From: Mnemiopsis leidyi
Lineage: Eukaryota; Ctenophora; Tentaculata; Lobata; Bolinopsidae
DNA: 23,174 nucleotides
Direction of reading: 5' to 3'
NCBI GenBank assembly: GCA_000226015.1
Contig: JH154549.1
Location: 94,798-117,971 of the forward strand
Shown here one piece after another: positions 1-8,611 of this stretch. The translations under genes were made by a program, and so were the position numbers. Position 1 is the stretch's first letter; each line of letters opens with the position of its first letter. A model generated the notes under the pieces. That model ran no database searches. It was not told the DNA's origin and saw only the letters and a program-made list of their open reading frames with translations.

Positions 1-254
1 AGGGTGATGTCTCTCAGCCCACTTTTCCTACTCTTGCTGTGTAGGGTGATGGGTCTCAGCCCACTTTTCCTACTCTTGCTATGTAGGGTGATGTCTCTCA
101 GCCCACTTTTCTAACTCTTGCTGTGTAGGGTGATGTCTCTCATCCCACTTTTCTTACTCTTGCTGTGTAGGGTGATGTCTCTCAGCCCACTTTTCCTACT
201 CTTGCTGTGTAGGGTGATGTCTCTCATCCCAATTTTCTAACTCTTGCTGTGTAG
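1..254. repeat. 42-bp tandem array ending at the glutathione peroxidase exon
   Basis: Six full copies of a 42-bp unit begin at 1, 43, 85, 127, 169 and 211, and a seventh copy starts at 253 and diverges after the ATG at 259. Copies begin AGGGTGATG and differ at only a few bases each. The array probably continues left of the window because copy 1 starts flush with base 1. Copies 3 and 6 carry CTAAC where the others have CTAC or TTAC. In copy 6 this places a branch-point-like CTAAC and a pyrimidine-rich stretch just before the TAG at 252-254, so this copy looks like a working 3' splice site. Read in the frame of the downstream gene, each unit spells a hydrophobic segment like MSLSPLFLLLLCR, with TAA stops in copies 3 and 6. 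Confidence 0.95.
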
Positions 255-1175
255 GGTGATGGCGGGTACCAACTTCTTCTCTCTTTCTGCTACTACACTG
301 TCGAGAGGAGTTGTAACATTTACTCAGTACCGTGGCAAGGTCAGTTTACAAGTCTAAACCTTACTGTTTTTACTTTGCGGCCTTAGCATGCGCATCTATA
401 TCTACTGACATTAACAAAAGGAGTAGAGTCTGTTTGCTGAATTGAGCGTAATACGTATGGACCTAAATAAGTCTGACCTAACAGTGTTACATGATTATCA
501 GGTCGTTTTGGTGGTGAACGTGGCGTCTAAATGAGGCTTAACAAACCGGGACTACTCGGAACTGAACAAACTGCAAACCATGTTCCCTGATAAACTGGCT
601 ATCCTTGCTTTCCCATGCAACCAATTTGGAGAGGAGGTATGGAAACATGAAAGCATAGTAATATAGTATTCCTTCTAACTTTGTAAATCTGTTGATGTAC
701 TAATTGTTCGTTACATTCTGACTGGGTTGATAGACGTGGTACACCATGAAGCTAAGCTACTTGTAATTTAAGGAGCCAGGATCCTCCAAAGAGATTGAAA
801 CATTTGCGGCAGCAAAACAAGCAACTTTTACTCTGTTTGAGAAGTGTGATGTAAAGGGAGAGAATATCAGTCCTGTGTACGCATTCCTTAAAGAGATATC
901 TGGCAAGGTGAGCATTTGACATTTCAATATCCACATTTATTGTGGTGACTTTCTCTGAACAAAATTTTACCTACTCAAGTTTCATCATCTAGGTGTTGTG
1001 CTCCGATGTTTTCATCTAAAGAAGTAACATTAACATTCAGGAACCCTTGTGGAACTTCGCAAAGTATCTTGTCGCCAAAAATGGAGTTGATGTTTCCTTT
1101 TACCCTCATCAAACTTCTCCTGCAACTATGGCTCAGGATATCCAGAAACTTTTTGACGAGAAAGACGAATTATAA
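255..1175 (+). CDS. GPX7/8: Selenocysteine glutathione peroxidase, GPX7/8-like, C-terminal KDEL
   Basis: Exons: (255)259-339, 502-636, 773-907, 1041-1175; all junctions in the window are phase 0. From the ATG at 259 the protein has 161 residues. It reduces hydroperoxides with thiols. The in-frame TGA at 532-534 sits in NVASKUGLT, the exact place of the catalytic Sec/Cys, and is read as selenocysteine (residue 38). The other tetrad members are visible: Gln in FPCNQFG (about 68) and Trp-Asn in EPLWNF (121-122). The oligomerisation loop of GPX1-3 is absent, as in GPX4/7/8. The protein ends KDEL, the ER-retrieval signal; vertebrate GPX7/8 end in related tetrapeptides but use Cys. ER entry needs a signal peptide that is not joined to this frame in the window: either ATG 259 is internal and an upstream exon ends in phase 2 before base 255, or the repeat array supplies it. 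Poly(A) signal at 1401-1406. Confidence 0.88.
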
Positions 1176-1340
1176 ATATGGTCGGATAAATCATCGCATA
1201 ACTTATTGACTTTTGATACTTTTATTTATTGTTTTTTCTTTTAAGAACTTATCATTCAGTTATATTTTCATACAACTTTATTTTACGTGTTTAAGTTGAA
1301 GTTGTCAATTTTTATATTTCGAACTGTAACTAAAAACAAT

Positions 1341-1400
1341 GTGATGATGGATTGTACCAAGGAATTGTTGCAGTTGTTCCCGTTACGATCCATCGTACAC
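1341..1400 (+). promoter_or_regulatory. Candidate SECIS-like hairpin in the peroxidase 3' UTR
   Basis: A long hairpin lies between the stop codon (1175) and the AATAAA at 1401. ATGA at 1344-1347 is followed after 11 nt by AA at 1359-1360, the 5' arrangement expected of a eukaryotic SECIS. Bases 1348-1358 pair with 1382-1392 with one mismatch and one G-U pair. GGAA at 1361-1364 can pair with TTCC at 1377-1380 as an upper helix, as in type 2 SECIS. The weak point is the 3' side opposite ATGA, which reads TCGT (1393-1396) instead of the usual GA-containing quartet and can instead pair with ATGA. It is the best SECIS candidate in this short 3' UTR, but not canonical. Confidence 0.4.
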
Positions 1401-1406
1401 AATAAA
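1401..1406 (+). terminator. Poly(A) signal AATAAA of the peroxidase gene
   Basis: AATAAA lies 226 nt after the stop codon and directly after the hairpin at 1341-1400. It ends the transcript before the SMARCD gene, whose first coding base is at 1686. The space 1420-1678 shows no other gene. Confidence 0.6.
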
Positions 1407-1685
1407 AATTTTGAGTTAGGTAGATTTATTATGACAAGAAGAGGATGAACCATAGCTTGGACCCGATTCTTTGATGCGAAAATTTGTTAACTCATGATAA
1501 GTAACCTAAAGTGTTTTACTCTGTCAATGCACAAATATTCGCACAGACTCAGATGTGCTGAAAAAACCTAAAACACATCTTATCCTTTTGTCCTAAGTTG
1601 ATATTTTCTTAAAGCTTTAACGTATTCGTCATGATAAGTTTTACGGTTTCCAACCTGACAAATTTTCTTTAAAACTAGGTGGGAT

Positions 1686-4022
1686 ATGTCAGTACCCATG
1701 CCGAACAATATCATGCCCCCACAGATGGCGCATCCATATCCCGGGTATCAGCCTCCACAACGCATGCCGGTTTGTAAACTTTCAATCTAATCTCGCTAAA
1801 AATTCAACCTTCGAAAAAATTTTCTGCAACGTTGTACAATTAAATTTTGTAACGAACATAATACTTCGATTTCGTTAATTGTTACTTTTGGTCTGAATCT
1901 AAAGTAACATTTCCTTTCCAGCCGGGAACCCCTCCACAAAGAATGAGTGGGCCTGGTCCCTATCACTCTGAACAGTCTAGAAGAACCCCTGGACGTCGTC
2001 CCAACGTGAAGGGCTCTAGTGGTCCCTCCAACCAACCTCCTGGTCCATCCATGGGTCCCATGCCTCATCACTCTGTTCACCGACCCCCTCACAAACCCAA
2101 ACCCAAGAAAAAAGCGTCAGACCTTGTAATATCCCAGCAGCTAAGAGAACTTGTTCCAGAGTCTCAGGCCTACATGGACCTCTTGTCTTTCGAACGTAAA
2201 CTAGATGCAACAATAATGCGGAAACGTTTGGATATTCAGGAGGTTTTAAAGAAACCAATGAAAACGAAAAGAAAGCTGAGAATTTTTATAACAAACACGA
2301 GCTACACGAATCAGAGTAAGTCTCCTGGCGATCAGCTCAACTCAGAGGAGTGTCAGACTACTTGGGAGCTAAAGATCGAGGGGAGGCTTCTTGATGAGAA
2401 CGGTCAAGTCAGATCTGATCCTCGGGCACCCAAGAAGAAGTTTAGCAGCTTCTTCAAGAGTCTCATAATTGAGTTGGATAAGGAGATGTATGGACCTGAC
2501 AGCAACTTTGTAGAGTGGCACAGAAACCCTCAAACTCAGGAAACAGATGGTTTTCAGGTCGGTACGTGGCACTTGTGCGGTCACAAGTTTCTTGTCGGTT
2601 TGGTGTCAGGTTTCGAGAATTTTATAAGTCTGTTGATCCGTTATCAACTGTTATAGGTTCATAACAAGTTACCCTCTTCTTAGGCAGCCTAGATATTCTT
2701 TAGCCCTTAGAGCTCTTCGTTTTAAGGTATTTGAAACTCATTTGCTCCGATCTCAACTTAATCGATAGTCAAGGATAGGCACTGAAATGAGTTTGTATCT
2801 TACTTTCTTAGGTGAAAAGACCTGGAGACAAGCCAGTGAAATGTACGATAAACCTACAACTGGACTACCAGCCTCAAAACTTCAAGTTGGATCCCAGACT
2901 TGGGCGACTACTGGGAATACACACGGCTACACGTCCAGTCATTGTAACTGCTCTTTGGCAGTATATCAAGGTTTGATCATTATCTGCTGGTCTGATCATT
3001 ATCTGCTGCTGTACTTTTAGTTTCTGTGGGGGTTTCAGTTACAGGGTTAAAATTTTGATGGATACAGTTTGCCGTTGTAAGAAAATTGTTAGAAAAATAT
3101 CGTAAGAAAATTGCTAAACAAATATCCCCAGACGAACAAGCTGCAAGATCCCATACACCGAGATACGATCAAGTGTGATGAATATCTACAGAGTATATTC
3201 GATTGTCCCACAATGAAGTTCAGCGACATCCCCTTCAAACTGAACCCTCTTTTCCAGCAGCCCCCCGACCCTATAGTAATCGAACATGTGGTTGCTGTAG
3301 AACCGGGGGAGACTAAAAGTGTTACCCACTGGGATATAAGGTAATTGTAGTACAGCTGGAAGGTTTTGGACAAAAATTTGACCAGAAGCTGCCCGGTGTA
3401 GCCGCTCACTTAACTTTTCATTTCTTCATAGAATCATATACCCATCAGGTATAATACCTCGTTTAATTGAAAACAAAACTTTGCAGCGTTGAGGTTGACG
3501 ATACCCTAAAGCAGCAGATGAACAACTTCCTAGTCTCTACAGTAGCCCAGCAAGAAATCATGAGTCTTGACCAGAAGATTTACGAGACGGTGGACAGTAT
3601 TAAAGCTCTGAAAACTAAGCGGGAGTTCATGTTGTCATTCGCCTCTGATCCTTATGGGTTTATCAACAAATGGCTCATTTCTCAGAGCAGAGATTTGAAG
3701 GTTTGTGCAATTACTTTTTTCTGGAGATTGTTTCAGATGACATACCTCAATCATAAGTAGCAGCTAAAATATTCCGAATATGTAAATGTATGAACGTTAA
3801 ATAGGTTCCAGCGGAACCGCTCAAACAAACCGAAATTTCCAGGTGATGCTGAACATAGAGGGCGACCCCGAAGAGGAGAGAAAGGCTGAGTTCTACCAGA
3901 AGGACTGGTTAAAGGAGGGGGTGTGTCGTTACTTCTACACGAAAGTGCAGCAGCGTCGTGCAGAACTGGAGAGGGATCTGGGCGTGCGCCAGCTGGGCTC
4001 AAGCAGCAGCAATGCCAACTGA
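1686..4022 (+). CDS. SMARCD: SMARCD/BAF60, SWI/SNF complex subunit
   Basis: Exons: 1686-1769, 1922-2557, 2812-2970, 3132-3340, 3487-3700, 3843-4022; phases close, giving 493 residues against about 515 in human SMARCD1. This is an accessory subunit of BAF/PBAF chromatin remodellers that links the complex to transcription factors. The N-terminus (1-80) is Pro/Gly/Met-rich. From about residue 105 the family core is plain: [67 protein letters not shown] and [16 protein letters not shown]. The SWIB/MDM2 domain is about 258-335 ([20 protein letters not shown] to [10 protein letters not shown]). The coiled C-terminus has [15 protein letters not shown] and [19 protein letters not shown]. An AG at 1677-1678, eight bases before the ATG, could be the acceptor of a 5' UTR intron. 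Poly(A) signal ATTAAA at 4095-4100. No broken or missing part is seen. Confidence 0.95.
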
Positions 4023-4094
4023 GACTATATTTTAGAACTCTGAAATAAGCTTCTAAGTTTTATATTTGTTAACAAGATGCAATATAATCATTGA

Positions 4095-4100
4095 ATTAAA
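4095..4100 (+). terminator. SMARCD: Poly(A) signal ATTAAA of SMARCD
   Basis: ATTAAA 73 nt after the SMARCD stop codon is the first close match to a poly(A) hexamer, giving a short 3' UTR. Confidence 0.5.
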
Positions 4101-5396
4101 GACCGAGTGTAGGGCTTGTCAAATGAGAGCTGGACTCGGTAAATCTAGACCACAGCTGCACTGAGAATTATTTGATAGAAATCTCATCATTTTAGCCAGT
4201 AAATTATTATGTTACGACCCCTGATTATGAGATGATAGTTACATCTGCAGCCAGCACAGTTTCTATTCACAGACTTGCTAAATACAACCTTTTATCTTTC
4301 GACTTCGACTTTCGGAAGTTAGAGAGAGAACATTTTTGTGTGCTGTGACGAAAGTCATATACTAATGAATTGCCAAATGCTGTGCTTCGTAGCAAATATC
4401 AATATTTTCGACATCTATTTTTCATTTTGAGTATCGAATTTTAAGAAGGTGACTTCACTTAATTGTACGAATACATTACAACTATTTTATTTTAAATTTC
4501 GCGACAATTTGCACTTTTATTGAATGTTTTCCCGAAAAGTCCGCCACACCCCAATGTATTCATAAACTGACCTCTATTGTTTAACTTTAAAGATAAGTTC
4601 AAAGTTTGGTATACAATTGTTTACTCTAGCTCTGCATGCATGCATGTGCACTTTTATAGATAAAACTCTGCAGTGTATATAGATTTCAAACTTGCGTATT
4701 TGCAGAAGAAAAAACCATCGGCTCGATACTTATTGTAGTCATGTTGATAATGTCAAAATCACCATTTTCAAAATCTGGTATTCCTATGGGTTACGCACAG
4801 TACATAAAATGTGCGTACCAACTGAAATAGGACACTAGTTAAGATCAAAAACTCAGATGAAGTGTTCCTTCCTGTAAATACTCACACTGATGTACTTCTC
4901 TAGGTAATGTCAAAACCATCCTGATGACCTCAGCTCTCTGCATCTTAGATAACGTATGTACTGAAGCCTCTTTTATTTGTATAGCTTGTCATCCAATTTA
5001 CATTCGAAAGAGCTCCGATATAGTCGAAACTTAAATGATTAAATAAATAATCAATTATTCTTTAAAGTTGACTTTCTTATTTCAGATCGCATCGCTCATC
5101 GTTTTATTCTTCATTGAAATGGTACAAGAGCTTTAACCTGCTGTACTAATTCTAGACTTCTGATATCCATCGTAGTCTTCTTATAGTTCTCCAGTTTCGA
5201 ACTTTCATTTCTCTTCGATTGACAACATAGCAACAGACACGGTAAAATGAAACTACTGAGCATAACACTTTTACCCAAGTGTAAAAGCCACTTTTCTATT
5301 CTTGCTACCTTGTTTTTGTATAGGACGATACAGCCGCACTTTGCATGTTGTTTTGCTGCACCCTAGCATTCTCCTGGTTAAACCAAATTACTTAAT

Positions 5397-5417
5397 CACG
5401 TGTTAATCGTCCACGTG
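5397..5417. promoter_or_regulatory. Paired E-boxes, CACGTG x2
   Basis: Two CACGTG palindromes at 5397-5402 and 5412-5417, 15 bp apart, both followed by GTTAA-like bases (CACGTGTTAA and CACGTGTTTAA). CACGTG is bound by bHLH factors of the MYC, USF, MITF/TFEB and CLOCK classes. No function can be shown from sequence alone. Confidence 0.35.
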
Positions 5418-7108
5418 TTTAAATTTACAACTATCTCGTGTCCGTAGCCTCGAACTTGTGTTATCATGTCTGATATCACACTTCCATTTGCTTGATAATC
5501 GTACGCTGTTGTATCTATCTATATGCCTTAGCTTCTGAGCCTATATAAGTAAAGGGTAGACTCAGTGGTATGATAACTTGGTTTACAAAAGACGCTACGC
5601 TTATCGGGCCTTTGGAGAACTTTGGTACAGTGATCGAATAGATCAACTATACTTTATAGTACAGAGTATATACCTAGGGATGTGTATACTGGCAGTGAAG
5701 TTTGGAATGTTCGCTTCACTTGGCTTGCAGTTTTCCGTTACTCATACATTTGTTGCTAAAACTACTGAGTATTAGTATTTTGAACTGACAGATAAATATG
5801 CTGTTTCTTCAGACCACTGCTTACTGAAGTCTTCTTTTTACGTTTTACGCCTCTTATTTATCGTGTCTCACGATATAGCCACGTTAGGACTCAGCCTCGT
5901 GAATCACGCAATGGGTTGTTTTACAGTTTATTCTTCGACCATTTATTTTGGTTGGCACAGTCATCTAAGTTTAAAAATTCAGTTTGATAAGATCCTGATT
6001 TCAACTTCAGCAATCTTGTCGCCACAGCTGACTCCTCCCTCTTGTTGACTGTATGTATTTAAGTAAAACAGAATTAATTTCTAAATAATTACATAGTTTG
6101 GATAATTGCCGAGACTGGATGTAATTCTTATCACCTAATTACAAATTTAATAGCAGAGCTGTTGCGTGTATGTGGCTCGGTTACCTTCAATTCAATTTAC
6201 ATGGGAGAGAATTAGAGACAGGGAAACGCTTTTTAAACAATTTTCATTGTGAGTCTTCTCTCTGCTTTAGGAATGTTGTTGTTTTTTAATCCGCTTCAAG
6301 CTTTTACATACTCATAATCACAAAACAGGTGCGATATGGCTTGATTAAACCTGTTGAACATGGCTCTAAGACCTAGGTTATCTGGTTATATTTTGGTAAA
6401 GAGCACATCTTAACCCTCAGTTTGACAGTGCTGTGCTGATGACATTTATTGTTTGCTCTGTAAAAACTAGTATCATATTTCTCACATCCATGGCCTGAAG
6501 TAGCAGCTAAAATTACACACAACAGTCATGTCCAAAGCGGAATCAACAAGGAAATGTGAATAACGGACCACCCTGCATTCCTACCGCTCTATTGTACACG
6601 AATTAAAAGATCATTTCTAGTAAAAAGGTAAAAATAGGTATATTTTTACATGTACCATCTATGCACGGGCCACTCTCTACTCATCTTTAATCTTCATTCG
6701 TGATACCATATTTGGTGGTAAAACACGGCCCCCTACTGCAGTGCTTCGTCACACTTACCACTGTTGTGTTTCGTAGTGTTGTACGTGCCTTGTCTTTGTA
6801 ATTCGTGGTGTGTTTTGTCTCTGTGTATATTGCATTCTTGTACATTATGCCTTGCCAAAATTGTCTAATTCTATGATATAAACTTCCTAGTTCCTACAAA
6901 TGGTCGGATTGCTACTATTGCTTTATTGATATGATCCTATATCTAGTTTAGTTTTACTTTGTCAGTTGTCACTTGGGTAATATACGTTACAAACTCAAGT
7001 AAAATTTTAGAATACTCGTCTGACTTGCAGACAGTTACCGGGGAAATAATGTACATTGTACATACAACACGATCTGACAGTTCCAGTAGATATCAGCATG
7101 TATTCACT

Positions 7109-7118
7109 GTCACGTGAC
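7109..7118. promoter_or_regulatory. CLEAR/USF-type palindrome GTCACGTGAC
   Basis: A perfect 10-bp palindrome matching the USF/TFEB-type (CLEAR) core GTCACGTGAC. It lies 1.5 kb upstream of the RhoGAP ATG and is part of the E-box cluster of this gene-poor region. Confidence 0.35.
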
Positions 7119-7716
7119 TCGACAGTACATTCCTTGTCCGATTATTGGATAGTTGTACACTGTATTATATACCTACTTGTATAATCCTTGTATTCCTGCT
7201 TGCTAGTTAAGTTCTTTACTTTCTTGTTTGGATATACCTTCCGATCAGGAAGACATCAGAATTTGACGGGAGTTCCTTCTTATTTAGTTGAAGATTTAAG
7301 TTGTAAAGTGAAGTGTTTCCCTATCTTGGTGCTGTATACATTATAATACATTGTACATTTCCTGTAAACTGTACACATACATTCAGCAGAGAAACCACAC
7401 AAAAACATAAATACTTGAGATCGTTGATCTAACTATTATTTCATCATTAGTTAGCACTTGGCAGCACTGCTTAGATTTTAAAACTTGTCCTGTTAATTAC
7501 GGTTAATTAGCTCTTTGCCTCGCTTTTAAACTTGAAATTTTCTAAATAATTCGTCATCGTTTCAATACCGAGACGCTCAGGTATTTAGCAACACTCCAGC
7601 ACGGCGTTTCTATCTGTGTGCGATTGTGACGGCTTCTCAAATTATGTCATTTGTACATGCGCATATATACCGGTCTAATTTAGTGTTTACAAGCTGTATT
7701 GTGTATAGTACCTGCC

Positions 7717-7863
7717 ATGAGGTTATATATTGGCATCACTAGGCTACTCAATCCATTTATCGATCGCTGCAGCTGCTACGTCGTCAATATTATCGTATTG
7801 TTAGGGTTGACGTTGCTTGTTTTATTGTGGTCAGGGATATTTTTAGCTGCAGCACCTAGTTGA
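7717..7863 (+). CDS. Possible 48-aa single-pass membrane micropeptide
   Basis: ATG at 7717 opens a 48-codon frame ending at TGA 7861-7863. The peptide has a short basic, Cys-containing head (MRLYIGITRLLNPFIDRCSC) and then one strongly hydrophobic stretch of about 24 residues (VVNIIVLLGLTLLVLLWSGI and on) ending AAAPS. This one-helix layout resembles small membrane regulators such as the phospholamban/sarcolipin class in form only; I see no sequence match. A TATATA at 7664-7669 lies 48 bp before the ATG. No poly(A) hexamer was found close downstream. An A+T-rich region makes hydrophobic ORFs by chance, so this is a candidate only. Confidence 0.2.
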   Translation: MRLYIGITRLLNPFIDRCSCYVVNIIVLLGLTLLVLLWSGIFLAAAPS

Positions 7864-7930
7864 GTATCTTGATTAATTCTGCAATGTCAGAATGTTGTCT
7901 GGGATTTAGGGGTTTGAAATTACTGTCAAT

Positions 7931-8005
7931 AGTGTTATCATTCTTAGTGTTAGCATTCTTAGTATTAGCATTCTAAGTGTTAGCATTCTTAGTGTCATCA
8001 TTCTT
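7931..8005. repeat. 15-bp tandem repeat, five copies
   Basis: Five copies of a 15-bp unit like AGTGTTAGCATTCTT begin at 7931, 7946, 7961, 7976 and 7991, with one or two substitutions per copy. It is a simple minisatellite in the gene-poor region. Confidence 0.9.
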
Positions 8006-8144
8006 GCGCAACCGAATATCAAGCTAAGCCGCCTGCCTGTGATCTCATCTTGATAATGACGTCCACGTTTACCGATTCTAAATTACACCATTGCTACCCC
8101 TCCCTTCTCCTAGATCTTTACTCTCTTAGTTGATCAGTAATGAT

Positions 8145-8156
8145 CACGTGACCAAT
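8145..8156. promoter_or_regulatory. E-box next to a CCAAT box
   Basis: TCACGTGACC (CACGTG at 8145-8150) is followed at once by CCAAT at 8152-8156, about 460 bp upstream of the RhoGAP ATG. USF/TFEB sites next to NF-Y boxes are a common promoter pairing, so this may be a proximal element of the RhoGAP gene. Confidence 0.35.
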
Positions 8157-8611
8157 TCTTCTTGCTATTCTCATCAGTAATTACTGATTCCTATTAGCAA
8201 AGCGGAAAGCCTAGCAATTTTAATCTTCACTTTCTTCAAATTGAACCTGCACACACAGACTAGCTAAGTACATAGTTCATTTAATGACATTTGAGTTTTA
8301 CCCGATAGTCTATTCTGAGTTTTGTTACATAGCCAACTACCTGGCTAAAACTAGATTCTTTACCCTCAACAATTGGTTATTGGTTAAAGCACAAAATCAT
8401 ACTGCCTTATTGTAAAGCGAGTGTAGCATACACGATTTGCTGCATCAAGTAATGTTCGTGAAAACAGTGGTGTAATGTGGGTAACACTAACAGTTCGCTC
8501 TACACAGTAATTTACTTACACTAAACTTACACTTTACACTTTACTTACACTTTACACAACCGTAGCCGAAGTAAGACCCCATTACCCGTCTGAGCCGGCC
8601 GGAGCGGTGCG

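Larger units (their letters stand above)
4101..8611. other. Gene-poor 4.5-kb region between SMARCD and the BAR-RhoGAP gene
   Basis: I find no family-like coding exon here. The stretch is A+T-rich with frequent stops in all frames. It holds four CACGTG E-boxes (5397, 5412, 7111, 8145), a CCAAT box at 8152-8156, a 15-bp palindrome at 7049-7063, a 15-bp tandem repeat at 7931-8005, and short TTACACTTTACAC repeats just before the RhoGAP start (about 8515-8560). It most likely contains the 5' regulatory region of the RhoGAP gene. A possible micropeptide ORF at 7717-7863 is listed separately. Confidence 0.6.

Noticed and set aside
1..252. CRISPR-like regular repeat array
   Set aside because: The 42-bp units abut without spacers and the gene context is animal, so this is a minisatellite.
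532..534. TGA as a sign that the peroxidase is a pseudogene
   Set aside because: The stop sits exactly at the catalytic Sec codon, all other codons are conserved, exon phases close and the protein ends properly, which fits selenocysteine and not decay.
4630..4652. GCATGCATGCATGTGCAC alternating purine-pyrimidine run
   Set aside because: Short, with no other signal near it; no support for a functional call.
5578..6048. Two open frames of 61-65 codons in the gene-poor region
   Set aside because: The first has no ATG at its start (it opens at TTG), neither resembles a known family, neither is flanked by convincing splice sites, and composition matches the surrounding noncoding DNA.
3756..6513. 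AGTAGCAGCTAAAAT occurs near 3756 and near 6499, and a shorter form in the RhoGAP exon near 10493
   Set aside because: No extended similarity around the copies; too short to call a dispersed repeat.
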